A stretch of 64,000 nt of DNA, taken from Entomortierella parvispora. Lineage: Eukaryota > Mortierellomycota > Mortierellomycetes > Mortierellales > Mortierellaceae. The stretch is taken from positions 483,501 through 547,500 of the forward strand of contig OY752144.1 of the NCBI GenBank assembly GCA_963573315.1, in the 5' to 3' direction. The notes under the pieces are model-generated. The model had not been told where the DNA came from and searched no databases. It saw only the letters and a list, made by a program, of their open reading frames with translations. This document shows positions 30,552 to 42,410 of the stretch, in pieces. Each line of letters opens with the position of its first letter. Position 1 is the first letter of the stretch. The translations under genes were made by a program, and so were the position numbers.

Positions 30552-32060
30552 TTTGAAAGAAGGGTGAGTGGGGGTGGGTTTAAAAAAAGTGGGAAGGGGG
30601 GCAGTGAGGGGTAGAAGCAACTGGAAGGATGTGTTTTTGAAGGAGATGAGACTGTGTTTAGAAAAAGAAGGAAGGGAAAAAGAGAGAGAAAAGAAAGGAA
30701 AGATGCGAAGAAGAGATTGGAAAACAACGACCTCAGAAAAAGATTCAAGCGAGAAGAACAACACACCGCGTCCGGCTTCCTTTTTGCCACGCGCGATCGA
30801 ACCCCGCCTGTCAGAACCCCCTCCTCTCCTCGGATGGATGGGCGACGATGCCCCCTGCTGCTGATAAGGAAGAGAGCGAGGGGCGGCCGAAGAGAATTCA
30901 AAATGAGAGCCGCTCGAATAAGAAAAGCTCCGTCTCGGCTGCCAAAGCCTGCTTACCTGCTGCGTGGAGGGAAACCCACTTTTCTGGTGCCTTCCTTCGT
31001 TCCTCCATTCCTCGAAGTTCACTTCACGCTGTACTTCGTGCTCGTAAAGAGAAAAAAAAAAAAAATAAGAGCCGACCTCCCACAACTCCACTCCCACATG
31101 ATAGTGACCCTCATCGTTCCTCCCACTTCTATCTTCTAGCTGTAGGCCGTTCTTCCTCCAAGGCACAGCAGGCAGCCGAAAACAAAAGCGCAGCCTTGTC
31201 CCAGCAATCGCTTCTTGCATCAGCACTTGAAAGACCCTCTGTTGTTTCCGTAAAGTGCAAAAAGTGCAAAGTGTGCCAGGAACCAGGACCCCAGACTCAG
31301 GTCCCACAGAATTTTTTTTTGCTCTCACCTGCATGGCATGTGGGTTCCCTTCCCACCCGCCCCTGAATCCTCGCCCTGCTGGCTCCTCCCTTTCTCGTTC
31401 CCATACTCTGCTTTGACTCTCATCTCCACAATGTCGCTACACGCGGGAATGAGCGACTGACAACGGATGACAGAGGGATAACGTAAAGTTGACTTCGGAG
31501 AACTTGCCCGACAGTGAGCACACGGCGCAGCGCGATGCTTGCAAGCAAGGTGAGGGAGGGCAATTGCCCGAAAAAGGATATTGGCAGATGTCGTCCGTCC
31601 GATGATCGCGGCGGCAACGGAGGAAGGGTTTGTTTATATGGTTCAAGGTCCCAAAGTCCGGCTGATCCATTGTCCGCGTTCTTTCTTTCAGCGATTTTTT
31701 TTTGCCAGGGCTTGATACAGACAAAAGTTAACCTTCAACTTCCTCTGACCCCCTCTGGGTCCTCTCCCCCCTAAAACCTTGTGTTCGGTCCGTCTCAACT
31801 CTCGGCAGGAAATCAAGATAACAAGTTCATCTCCGAACATTGTCGGTCTGAAAGCAGACTTTTTCGATCCTTGCCGCTGGCACTACATGTGTAGGACATT
31901 CGCGTGTTTTTCACCTCTCCTTAGAACATAGTGTTTTGAACAATGCCACATGAGCTAGTAAATATGGTACATTTTACATTATTTAGGTATGCGATTCAGA
32001 AAAGACGAGAGAATAGGGCAAACGGCGTCTAGGATAAATGGATACAGGTGTGTCGATAGC
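30552..32060. other. Intergenic stretch, 1.5 kb
   Basis: Malate dehydrogenase promoter with an A/G-rich segment on the plus strand (about 30560-30740), then sequence with no coding signal up to the PP4 3' end. Confidence 0.5.
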
Positions 32061-33640
32061 CTAAAGAAAGTAGTCCGGGGGTCCCTCACGTTGTGGGTTC
32101 ATCCTCGAATTGGTCGAGTTACGGTCTGAGTCTGTGAAGATTGTGTAGTTTTTGGTCAAGCTTGAGTCAATCTCCAGAATCGCTGCGACATTACCGCACC
32201 TACAAAATAGAAAAACCACACGGTTAAAAAGCAGGTTCTCGGCGATGTGCATTTACGTGAAAGACAGAAAAAGAGTATTACCTATAGCAGTAGTTGGGCG
32301 CGGACCATACCGTCACAACGGTGTCATTAAACATGAGTTTATAGCCCTCCATAACCAGTTGATGCGCTCGAGCAATGAGCTCCAGTCCATTATTATGTAA
32401 GAACTAGGATGAAATAAACGGAGGGTCAGTATTCAATGATCTGTATAAAAAGAGAAAAAAAAAAGACAGACGACGCAGAGTCCTTGACTTACGGGCTTGG
32501 CTACACTCTCGCCAAAGAGAAAACCAGCACCTCGAGGGCTAAGTCCCCATCCTGTACATGCGTCTGGGTCAGGATCCGACCAAAGCAAATCGCACATGGC
32601 TCCATTATGTGGAACCTCTTGCATTCTGTCAATCGTTCGAATCTATCCAAGGCAAATTCACAGAATATTAGCGGCCTGAGCCACGGATCTATTGTATCAC
32701 GTAACTGGCGTTTCCTTGTCAATACCTGATCAATTGTGTTGATGGATGGCGAGAGTCCTCCGTGAACACAGAAAATCCGGTCGTCAATGATAGCGGACAA
32801 GCTCAGGTAATCAAAGATCTCGCAGCAGTATCTCCAGACGTTGGCTGATCCAAACTTTTGAAAGCACTCGTCGTAAAATCCATAGACCTTGGTAATTTGT
32901 CGAGATTCGTGGTTGCCTCGAATAAGGGTAATTCGATCTGGGTATCTGACCTATGAAATGAAGAGTTTGACAGTGGTCACGTTAGTAATCATAATACGAC
33001 TGCAACTGCAATCATCATAGAAGCACAATACCTTCAGCGCGAGTAAGAGCAAGAACGTCTCGACGCTATGGTGTCCTCTGTCCACAAAGTCGCCTAGTGC
33101 ATCGAAATAGAGGTGTTGTATCAGTTTGTCTGCAGAATTTTTCATCTTGCTTTCGACTTCGCTGACATACCCATAAAGAGATAGTTCGTTTTTGGGCATT
33201 CGCCACCAACTTCGAACAGCTTTTTCAGGTCGTGAAATTGACCGTGAATGTCACCGCAGACCTGTCACGTAGGGGGATAACAAGATAAAAAATGGAGGGT
33301 TCATGGTAAGTCATTCAACTGTGGCTCCGAACTGGCTGCATGTCAGAGCCATGCGCAGTGGTTCTTCATTGTGCACGCACTGCTAAGCAGTCGCAGCAAA
33401 AGTAAAAATGTAAAATGAGTGCGATTATGGTGTTGAGGCAGCATTCAACTATGCATTCCTCGTGGTTATGATCATGGATGGAAAATAAGGACGTACGGTG
33501 ACAGGGGCATCGACGCGCTGCACATTGCTCTCTTCGACTAGGATCTCTCTCGCCTTTAGACACAGTTCCTTGACCTCTGCTTCTGTGATGATTTTGCATT
33601 CAAGCAGGGTCTCGATCTGGCGGTCTAGATCAGATCCCAT
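32061..33640 (-). CDS. pph3: Protein phosphatase 4 catalytic subunit (310 aa, 7 exons)
   Basis: Exons are 33640-33497, 33261-33171, 33093-33032, 32950-32726, 32642-32493, 32403-32282 and 32199-32061; the frame closes at 933 nt. It is a metal-dependent Ser/Thr phosphatase of the PP2A group, acting in DNA-damage recovery and signalling as a complex with regulatory subunits. Metal and catalytic motifs are present: GDIHGQF, GDFVDRG, RGNHESR, the His in RAHQLVMEG, and [12 protein letters not shown]. The N-terminal LDRQIE and [20 protein letters not shown] and the C-terminal DYFL place it in PP4 (Pph3) rather than PP2A or PP6. The DYFL tail is where this group is carboxymethylated. It shares a 1-kb divergent promoter region with the SET gene. 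Confidence 0.94.
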
Positions 33641-34664
33641 ATAGAAAATGTATTTCTGTGTTTCCTGAGTTTGATTGGAGAGGAAGAGACAGAGTGCAAG
33701 GGTATGGCAATGGTAATGGCAATGGCAGCGAAGGATCGAGCGATGACAGAGATACTTGGGAGAATGGAGCAATGGTGCAGAAGTTCAGCAGTGCAAGCTG
33801 TACACCAAAAAAATCGGTGACGTTTTAGCGCCACTAAAAACGGGACAGTGTAACCTTCCCACGCGTCAAAGTCATTGAACTTCCCTCTTCCGCCTTTTCG
33901 CAGCTTGCACTCCTCGTCCTGTCTTTATCATTTGTGTTCCACCTCCACAGAACTATTATCCTACCTATCTGCAAGGTGAGTGATCAGTTTCTTAATGTAG
34001 ACCATGCAGAAACATCGCGTCTCTTTAAGCTTCGCATATAGAGTACAAGGTTGCTCTGTCGGACGAGGGGTAGCTGCGACAATGCTGATCGACAGAAGGG
34101 ATTTGCATAGCATGTACTCCCTTCGGTGCCATGCGGTACCTCTGCTTGATTCTTGCTACTGTTGAATGACTTGTTGGTTTAAATAATGAAATTCCGAAAG
34201 CTTGGATGATTAACTCTTGCTCTCTTTTTTCTTGCCAGCAAGGGACTGTATAAAGTCTAACCAATGCAGGAGGCTGAATGTCGGTCCCAGCAATCAGCAC
34301 TACCTCCAGAGGCTAGGCGGTTTGATCACGTTGCCACAATGCCGCACAGAGCAAGGTGGGACAAGAAATAGTGCGGGGCAGGAGATAACAAGGAGTGTAG
34401 CAACCACCATATCAGACCTATCTTGAGCTGGACTTTGACCCACAGGTGTGCCTTGGCCTGCCACCCTGACAAGATCCTGCCACCTTGGCTGAGGTTTCCT
34501 TGGATCTCACTGCCCTTGACTTCGCGAATTCCTATTTTTTTTTGCGGTCGCGTGATGTCACCGTATTATTTTCTTCTTTCGAAAAAAGGGGGTCTTGGTT
34601 CTGAGGATTTCGCGCCACCATTTTTTTCTTTTCAGTTCTTCATCCTCTTCGTGAAAACACATCC
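33641..34664. other. Divergent promoter region between PP4 and SET genes
   Basis: About 1 kb with no coding signal. Short ATGGCAATGGTA-type repeats (about 33703-33729) lie just upstream of PP4. Confidence 0.5.
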
Positions 34665-36410
34665 ATGACCGAGCCCAATTCACCCTCGCCATCACCAGCA
34701 ACTCAGGTCGATCCGTCCACCTCCTCAGACACTGCTGCTCTCTCGGCAGCCTCAGCAAACCCTTACACACGGCAGATTGCGCCCCAGCGGTCCAAAGTGA
34801 AACCACGATGGCACACGCAACCTTACATGATGTTCTTGGCCCTGCGGTCATTACCCAATCGCACTGGTGCCCGTCAAGAAATCATTTCCGCAGCAGTGGA
34901 ATTGGACAAAAAGTTCAGCGCTGAGAGAGGGTGGCCAAGAGTATTCACTGGAAAGGTACGGCCCATTGTAAACTAGGCTTTCTCGGTGCAAACTCGCGCA
35001 CTACTCTTTTTCTTCTGATCCGGAAGGAACTCACGTCAAACTTTACTTCTTACTGGATAGACGCCCTTCAACTCTGCCTCCGCTTGCCTGACCAACAATG
35101 GAGACAAATATTTTATTCCATTCAAACCAGAGGGAAGCAAGAGCACCCATTTTCGCCTCGCCTATCAACCAGGAGACTTTGATACTGCCGTGAAGGAATA
35201 CGACAGCTGGATGGAAAAACTCATCAAGCTGGACTGGCCACTTTGTTTTGGCGTACCTAAGGAAGGCGCAGTTCCAATTCATATCTTGGAGAGAGAGGAG
35301 CAGGCTCAAAAGTCTCTAGAACAAGTTCGAAAGGAGTCGGAGGAAGCAAGGAGCGTGTCAAGTCAAGTAAAGCTGAAGGAAGAGTCACCTCTGGAGGAAC
35401 AACAGGGCACGACTCTGGCGACGGATCATTTACCCGACGACGATGCAAGGATTGACCCAACAACAATGTCATCAGAATCCAAGAAGCGCAGTCCGGATCC
35501 CGTCGAACCTGAGGCCTTTGATCGGAATAGTAAGAAAGTCAGGGCTGAACAGGATCAGCCACTCGATTACAAGGAGTCTGGATCTTCCAGTACCAGTCCG
35601 CCAGATCAAAAGCAGGACCAGGACTATAAAGTGACTGAGAAGCTAGAGCAATTAGACTTGGAGGCTTCCCAAGCCAGCACTCCAACTTTGCAGCCATCGA
35701 CACCTGACGCTCGTGATGTATCAACTAGCGGAAAGTCGACCGAGGTTCCTGCATCGTCTACAAGTTCTACTCCGGCAAGTGCAACGACAGGAGACTCGAC
35801 AAAAGTGGACGAATATCGCCTAGAGGACTTGGACCTCTCGTCTGTTCCAACTAGCCTGTCAGACGTTGTGCGCGTGGATGTCTCTACAATCCCCAACTCT
35901 GGCAATGGGCTTTTTGCCAAGATTGATCTACCAGCGAGTACTCCCCTGGGCTTTTATTTTGGTGTACCCATGACAGAAAACGAATTTGATTCGATCAAGG
36001 ATGGTGTTGGTGTCGCGTCCCACTATTCCATCATGTATCGACGCACAGTTCTGGATGCCACGGATGAGAAGGGTATGCCTTACAGCGATCCGAATGGTCG
36101 ACTTTACTGTCCATTCCATTTCATGAACGAGGATCCCAACGGAAATATTACCTTTATCACAGGAGCTGTTGTCAACCAGGTGATCTGCACAACGAACAGA
36201 GACATCAAGGCTGGCGAGGAGCTGTTTGTGTTTTACGGCAAGGAGGTGGATCGGTTCTGGCAGGAAGAAGGCGAAAACGCAAGTAATGGAGGCGACCAAC
36301 CAAAGAAAGAAAAACCTAAATCAAGGACCTCCTCACCTGTGAGGAGAGAGCAGCATGGAGATCGACCACGGAGGTCGAATGTCTACATGCCCGCACGATA
36401 TGGTCGGTAG
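34665..36410 (+). CDS. SET-domain protein with N-terminal winged-helix-like region (546 aa, 2 exons)
   Basis: Exons are 34665-34955 and 35061-36410. The C-terminal part (about 375-495) is a SET fold: SGNGLFAKIDLPASTPLGFYFG at the start, a post-strand TFITGAVVNQV, then TTNRDIKAGEELFVFYG. These enzymes transfer methyl groups from S-adenosylmethionine to lysine. The usual NH-type motif is altered (NQVICTTN), so activity is uncertain. The N-terminal part (about 45-140) has phrases such as GARQEIISAAVELDKKF and GKTPFNSASACLTNNGDKYF that look like a HARE-type winged helix; this is my inference. Residues about 160-360 are acidic, Ser/Pro-rich and probably disordered. The C-terminal tail is basic. 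A nuclear chromatin role is plausible. Confidence 0.8.
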
Positions 36411-36424
36411 AGCCCTCTGCGATG

Positions 36425-36452
36425 TTTTTTTTTTTTTTTTTTTTTTTTTTTT
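36425..36452 (+). repeat. T28 homopolymer just after the SET stop codon
   Basis: 28 consecutive T residues begin 14 bp after the stop codon. Similar tracts occur at 8697-8718, 22241-22257, 38792-38824 and 58143-58168. Confidence 0.95.
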
Positions 36453-36644
36453 CCTTTCATTGTTGCGTTCTTGCGCAATCCAACTTCTAATAAAGCGCTC
36501 AGCACACCACGATTGGTAAAAAAGGAAAGCAATGTTTTATTATCTAGAGAGGAGTTTTTTTTTCTTTCTTTTTTTGTGTCGGAGGAAATGCAGGAAGAGG
36601 GAACTAAATGAAGACAAAGACAAGGGTGGAGTGGCGGGTTTCTG

Positions 36645-38201
36645 TCATTCCTCAGCTACAGCGTTTGCGAAAGTGAAGCCCTGTTTCGTGTTTTGGAGAT
36701 CTTCGGTTGGTGCCAAGACCTCCTTTTCTGGAATGTTGTGGGAGGCCATCTCTGCAAAAGTCACACCTTCCTTCATCAATTCCAGGTCCTCCGTGGGTGC
36801 CAGCACCTTTTCCGCCGTGTGTACTTCCACCTTCTCCTCGATCTCCTCTTCCTCATTTTCGTCCATGAGTTTCATGAACGATGATAAAGACGATGATCGA
36901 CTTGGACTCGTCTCGGCGACAAAAGTCAAGGTCAGTTCTTCTCTGAAATCGACTGGTTCGACTTCCTCGATGGCCTCATCATCACTCTCGTTCTCGGCCA
37001 TGTCGGCAGAGTTGATGTCGGCTTTCATCTCTTCCAGATCCTCGGTTGGTGCTAGGATCTCGGGTTCTTCCACATTCAAGGCTGCGACCTCTGCAAACGA
37101 TACGCCAGCCTTCATCTCTTCCAGATCCTCGGTCGGTGCCAGGATCTCGGGTTCCTCTACATTCAGGGCCGCCACCTCTGCAAACGATACACCGGCTTTC
37201 ATCTTTTCCAAATCCTCAGTTGGTGCCAGGATCTGTGGTTCTTCCACATTCAAGGCAGCGACCTCTGCGAACGATAAACCTGCTTTCATCTTTTCCAGAT
37301 CCTCGGTCGGTGCCAGAATCTCTGGTTCTTCCAGATTCAAGGCAGCGACCTCTGCGAACGATACACCAGCCTTCATCTTTTCCAGGTCCTCGGTCGGTGC
37401 CAGGATCTCTGGTTTCTTCACATTCGTGACTGTGACCTCTGCAAACGTTATACCGGCCTTCATCATCTCGTGATCGAAAGTGGGATAGACATCATCCGTA
37501 GGCCCAAACCCATCCCTCTCCAATCGTTCGTATTCTTTGATCAGGAGAGTCCGTTCCTTCAATCCTTGTCCCAGATGATCCAGCAACGCCAGCCCCTTTT
37601 GAACCCTAGAGATCACGGCCCGTTTACGTCGTCGAATCTTTTCAAACACTTGGAGTTCAGATTCCTTTGATAAAGAGGCCTCGTCTCCAACTTCGGCTAA
37701 CTCGCTCAGATCAAGGACCTCGATCTTTGCGTTCAACTTCAAGAGCTTTTTCTGAATAGATTTCACCAACAGATCCAGGTGATGATAGGCCCTCCGGACC
37801 TTGACTGGGTCTTCGTATCCTTGACTCCGTTCACGGATCAACTCTTCTTGACTCTCTTGGATCTCGGCCCCCAATTTGGCCTTGTCCTCTTCTTGAATTT
37901 GGCCCAAAGATGGCAGTTGAACATGATGATCTCCCGGGAAACATGGGTACGTACGCAAGGTCTTGGTGCGAACCTGGGTCAACCGGAGGTCTCCTTCAGC
38001 AAGACGGTCCAGGTCATCTTCGATCCGGGCCAGTTGAGAGATTAGGTGTTTCTGCAGCGCTCGGAATCGACGAGTGGATTGCGATGGACGGGAAGAATCC
38101 TTGTAGTAGATATAGGTCAAGGAGACCACAGTTGTGAGACTGAGCAGCGCGGCTATGGTGAGGACGACTTTGCGTCGGGAGGAAGTGTTGGTCTCGGTCA
38201 T
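36645..38201 (-). CDS. Membrane-anchored BAG-like protein with 29-residue repeats (518 aa, single exon)
   Basis: The start at 38201 (MTETNTSSRRK) gives a basic N-terminus directly before one hydrophobic segment (VVLTIAALLSLTTVVSLTYIYY, about 12-33), a signal anchor. A charged helical region (about 45-250) ends with RRRKRAVISRVQKGLALLDHLG, which resembles the last helix of a BAG domain. N-terminal anchor plus BAG is the layout of yeast Snl1, an ER/nuclear-envelope Hsp70 exchange factor; that assignment is an inference. Residues about 285-440 are near-perfect 29-residue repeats built on EILAPTEDLEKMKAGVSFAEVAALN, with two looser copies near the C-terminus separated by an acidic stretch. I do not recognise the repeat. 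The orientation that would leave it in the cytosol fits Hsp70 binding. Confidence 0.75.
   Translation of the reverse strand: MTETNTSSRRKVVLTIAALLSLTTVVSLTYIYYKDSSRPSQSTRRFRALQKHLISQLARIEDDLDRLAEGDLRLTQVRTKTLRTYPCFPGDHHVQLPSLGQIQEEDKAKLGAEIQESQEELIRERSQGYEDPVKVRRAYHHLDLLVKSIQKKLLKLNAKIEVLDLSELAEVGDEASLSKESELQVFEKIRRRKRAVISRVQKGLALLDHLGQGLKERTLLIKEYERLERDGFGPTDDVYPTFDHEMMKAGITFAEVTVTNVKKPEILAPTEDLEKMKAGVSFAEVAALNLEEPEILAPTEDLEKMKAGLSFAEVAALNVEEPQILAPTEDLEKMKAGVSFAEVAALNVEEPEILAPTEDLEEMKAGVSFAEVAALNVEEPEILAPTEDLEEMKADINSADMAENESDDEAIEEVEPVDFREELTLTFVAETSPSRSSSLSSFMKLMDENEEEEIEEKVEVHTAEKVLAPTEDLELMKEGVTFAEMASHNIPEKEVLAPTEDLQNTKQGFTFANAVAEE
37024..37470 (-). repeat. 87-bp tandem repeat (five to six units) coding the LAPTEDL repeats
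   Basis: The phrase TTCATCTNTTCCAG recurs at 37024, 37111, 37198, 37285 and 37372, exactly 87 bp apart, with a diverged unit at 37459. The nucleotide similarity is high enough to suggest recent expansion. Confidence 0.92.
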
Positions 38202-38788
38202 GGTTGGAGGAGGAAGGATTTTGGAGGGTGGGGGAAAAAAGGGTGGATGCGAGTTGAGGAAGGAAAGAGATAAAGGGGGGAGGGAAAGGAAAAAAAAGAA
38301 AGGCAAGGGTCAGAAACCGGCGAACCCGCTTTAAGGGATCCATCCATCCTCTGGGAGTTGAGCCGCCATGACAAAGTCGGCGGCAATGCGGTACTACCGC
38401 ACGCACGTACTCCAAAGAAAAGAAAAGAAAGCAAAGTAAAGCAAAGCAAAAGAAATTCAGCCGCCCCTCACCTTCGCTCCCACGCAAACGCACGCACACA
38501 TGCACCCACCGCACAGAAGAATAATAATACTGGAAGAGAGATGCAAAAATGATGTCACCATGTCCCGTTTTGGGATTGTTTGGTGGCGTCACATTCGTCG
38601 CGTCCGTCACATCCGAGCTGGTCGTTTGCTCCGCCCTGTGGTCGAGCTGAAACCGACCGGTATTATTGCGTGCATGCCTCCCGGGGCACACTTCCTTTCC
38701 AAGAAAGAGAAACACGCTTGCACATGGGCGTGCCCATCTCTCGACTCTGCTCGGAGCAAGATCTAAAAAGGACAAAAGGACAAAAGGA

Positions 38789-38791
<3 letters not shown>

Positions 38792-38824
<33 letters not shown>
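38792..38824 (+). repeat. T33 homopolymer
   Basis: The longest homopolymer in the window, preceded by AAAAGGACAAAAGGACAAAAGGACT short repeats. Confidence 0.95.
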
Positions 38825-38826
<2 letters not shown>

Positions 38827-39915
38827 AAACACACCACCATCCGATTACTGACTCTGGCCCATGAACCACATTCGTTTAGCACTGCTGCACTCCATAGAGG
38901 CACCATTGGCACCATTCCTCGTCGGTTTCGGATTGTGTCTCAATAACTTGGGCCTTTGGAACAATAAAGACCTGTTTCTTTCATTCTTGAAGTGTGTGCA
39001 CCTGCAAGGTGCAGGCGCGTTCTTTGACACTATGACACTACACTCTGTAGAGCAACAAAAGCCTTCATTCGCCGGTCGGGCCCTCCTTCTTATCAAGAAA
39101 GTAAACGCGCAAACCTGTAGCCATGAGCACCAGACCGGAGTCAAAACTGCTTTCCAGTCCCTCCCCCCCCCCAACAACCGTATTCCCAATAATAATGATA
39201 AAGTCTAGGCAAAAGACAAGCAAAAGCTTTCTAGGGTCGATCAAGGACGGTGTTGACCCATCGGACAAGAAATGAATGCAAACAACAACAGAGAGCTTTG
39301 ACCCGTTTGCAAAGGCAGCAGAGGTACAAGCGATCGGCTGCTCCTCTTTTGACGATCAGAGTTTTTTGTTTTCATTTGGAACCCGTTTGCTTTTCATTTC
39401 AATATGAACTCCACTTTTTGCTCAATGGCTCTCTTGATGAATAATGGAGCTGTGTCCTGCTGTTGTGAACCGTCAACATCAACGGCGTCTTATCCATTCA
39501 GTCGGCAGCAAGGGCTGACTACCCGAAGGAAAAGAAAGGAAACAAAAAAAAAAAGTGAGATGGGCTCCCGCTCCCAGACCGTTTGCCTTTTGGCTGGTGT
39601 TGAAATCTGGAGATCCAAGGCACAGATGACTTCTTTATCGGCGGGAAGGTGTTCTGGAGCGGAAGGCCTTCCGCCGCGAAAAAGCCGTGGGCGATCAAAA
39701 GTCAGGTGCAGTCTGTAGTTTCCTGAGGAGCCTTATGTCACAGACGCAGCCCATGCGATGATTACATGGCGACAATCATAGCTCCGCACAATTCCCATGC
39801 GAATTCCTTTTTTCTTTATACACGCACATCCTGAGGGGGGCTACTTTACGGAAATCATCGGTTTTCTTAGCAGGATTTCAATATGGGGAGTGGTTACCAA
39901 CCCGGTTGCCGAGAT

Positions 39916-39953
39916 TTAGGGATTTTTTAGGGGTTTGTTAGGGTTTTTTAGGG
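39916..39953 (+). repeat. Four phased TTAGGG motifs (telomere-like)
   Basis: TTAGGG starts at 39916, 39927, 39938 and 39948, separated by T-rich 4-5 bp spacers. TTAGGG is the common fungal telomere unit, but perfect tandem arrangement is absent here. Confidence 0.7.
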
Positions 39954-42410
39954 TTTTGATTTTTTTGAGCCCAAATCCCATGTAAAGCTGTTTCTTAATC
40001 GCATGAGCTGTGTAGGTGACATAAGGACACCCTAGTTTCCTCAACCTCCGCTGAAGGCCCCGGACTTGTTCAATTGGAGGGAAAAGAAAGTGGCCCCGTT
40101 CACCGCCCGTGGGACAGGAAGAAATGAAAGCGAAAAAAATAGAGACTGGCTATCTGCCCTTCAATTCTATTCGAGACTCCTCGCTGCTGCTAGACTAACT
40201 ACGAGGAGGGGCGAGGATTTTCTCTGATCCCTGTTCATCACTTCAAGTTCCGCCGACCAAAAAAAAATAAAAGCTCCTGCTGGACCCTCAGGAACAAAGT
40301 AACATGTCCAGCAGTGGGAGGAAAAAAGTGGGTCAGGCTTCCGAGTACCCTCATTTCTGTAACGCTCAGTGGTAGAAAATGAAATTTTGGATACATGTAC
40401 AAGCAAAAGGGCTACGAGGATAACAAACGGCCAAGCTGACCACCAAATGACCTTATCGACAATCGGCACTGTTGTCGCTAGACGCCAGCAGGGGAGCGAG
40501 AGAGCGAGAGAGGTATCTTTGGATAATTTGGAGTATACATACTATGGTGGTGTATCAAGTGACTCGTTGAGTCGTTGGGCTGTGCAAAAGCGACCTTGCT
40601 TCCAAAGAGTACAGTTTCAAAAGGTTCTTGATCAATCGTTGCCTTCTCTTCAATCTTCCACGCAGTTGTTTGTATGTACAGTACGTGTGTTTGCATGGAG
40701 CAAGATTGCTTGCCTGTGTTGTTGCCAGGGAATGAAGATTCAAATTTTGCTCTCCAGCACGGTGCTGCCGCGGCTAGGTTTCTTATCGATTTGATCCGTG
40801 GGCCTCCTCCGAAAGATTGTACCCTTTTTTGTTGTTTGCCCAACTTCCATCTCTCTCCCTTTGACTCTGGCCCTTTTGGACCAGGGTCCGGAATCAGTTA
40901 GTTACACGCCGAGCCAGCATCAAAAAAGACTGTCTTGTTCCGCTCGCTTTGTTGTCGTCGAGGCGTGTATTCTCTCCATTGTACCTAAAAAGTGAATTAG
41001 CCTACAGTACTCTTGCCCCTTGCCCAAAGCACAATGTCAGAGATACTTGTAGCATGCACTGATTCACATTGCAGCGTGCCTATCCGGCAGCCACCCTGTT
41101 TCCTAGCAATTTCGGTCAAATAGGGGGCTTTGTGGATAAATGATTATAACGTGCTTTTAGTTCCATTGCTGTTGCAACAGAGTACTGTACAGTACAGTAC
41201 ATGTTTGTGGCACAGAGAGCGACACTTGAAGAGTAAGAGTGGTGTTGGACAAAGAGCAGACAAAACAAAGAGAATCTCGAGTGTCTTTGCTGGACGAGTG
41301 AAAGACACTTCCAAGACAAAAAAGAAGATTGCGGGCGAGCGAGGCAAAAACAAACAAGATAGTGGAGATGATAATCGGTACAGCATCTGATGGGCGTGAA
41401 TGAGAAGCTGCATCGGTGGTGTGGGTTGCACACAGACTCCCCTTCCAGACAGCCAGAGCAAAAGAGGAAGGCAACAAAGAACGATCGCAGGCTGATTGTG
41501 GCTCTTCCTCCACATCTGCTGGATTGAGCGCGTAAAGAGACAAACAAAGACCATTGCCACGGCGCACACAGGCCATGCACTGACGGCAACACAAGGAGAA
41601 GATTGCAATGTCGCACTCTGTTCCCGCAGGTCGATGAGTCCATGTTCAATCTTTATCTCGGCAGAGATACGACATCGCGTCAAAATCTCCTCGGCGGTTG
41701 TGTTTGTGAGAGAGATGAAAGAGTAAAGGAAGCTTGGGGAGCGGGTTTGGTTTAGGTCGCTTTCTTGCTCCTGTGTTGGTGAGAGCAGCGGCCGGGCCAG
41801 ACCAAACCAAAGCAGGTCCGAGGACCAGGCCAAGCCAAGACCAGTAACCTTCTTTTTCTGTGTCCTTGGGTGGATGACTGGTTTGTGTGCACATTCAAGT
41901 CTCTGTTGCCGTTCTTCTCTTCTCTTCTCTTCTCCTCTCTTTGCCTCTTTGCCACCCCTCTTCTCCGTCCCTTTCTCTACTCTTCACATTCATTCTCCTC
42001 TTCGCTACAGTATCCCTGCACCTTCATCATCACTTCAACAACAAGAGTCACCCCCTTTTTTCCTCTTCCTTTTTTCATTTTTTGTCCTCAACTAGTAGTA
42101 GACTCTCTTTCATCTTTTCATCCTTGTCTTTCCCGCAACGACCTTCTCTTCTTCACTCCATCCTTCACTCCATCCTTGGCCCCCCCTAACCCTGCAACAC
42201 CTCAACCATCGCCATCGACATCGCCATCCGCATCCCTCAACCCGCTACTACTCTCGACAAAACTAAAACTTGCCCTGGGTTTCAATTCAATATAAGCCTT
42301 GAAGTACCCACACCTTATTTCTCAACTCACATATCCCCCCCAGGCCTCGACCTTGCTCTCGCACTCCAGCACACTTGCCCCTCTCGTCACCAGCAACATA
42401 TATCTACACC

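Larger units (their letters stand above)
38202..42410. other. 4.2-kb stretch without a convincing gene
   Basis: Lies between two divergent genes. It contains a T33 tract (38792-38824), four TTAGGG motifs at 10-11 bp spacing (39916-39953), a GTACAGTACAGTAC palindrome (about 41182-41199) and a C/T-rich leader (about 41900-42250) before the pseudokinase gene. ORFs of 100-230 codons exist, but they overlap on both strands, lack recognisable domains and look like chance. A noncoding RNA or a fast-evolving small gene cannot be excluded. Confidence 0.55.

Noticed and set aside
38861-39208. 115-codon plus-strand ORF after the T33 tract
   Set aside because: Overlapped by a 114-codon ORF on the other strand, with no domain, no splice pattern and no leader. 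Probably chance.
41116-41833. 177- and 229-codon minus-strand ORFs
   Set aside because: They overlap each other in different frames, have Cys/Ser/Leu-rich low-information composition and no recognisable domain. They lie upstream of a C/T-rich promoter.
42375-42410. Earlier non-ATG start for the pseudokinase at 42375
   Set aside because: It would need TTG. The ATG at 42411 follows CTACACC and the C/T-rich leader.
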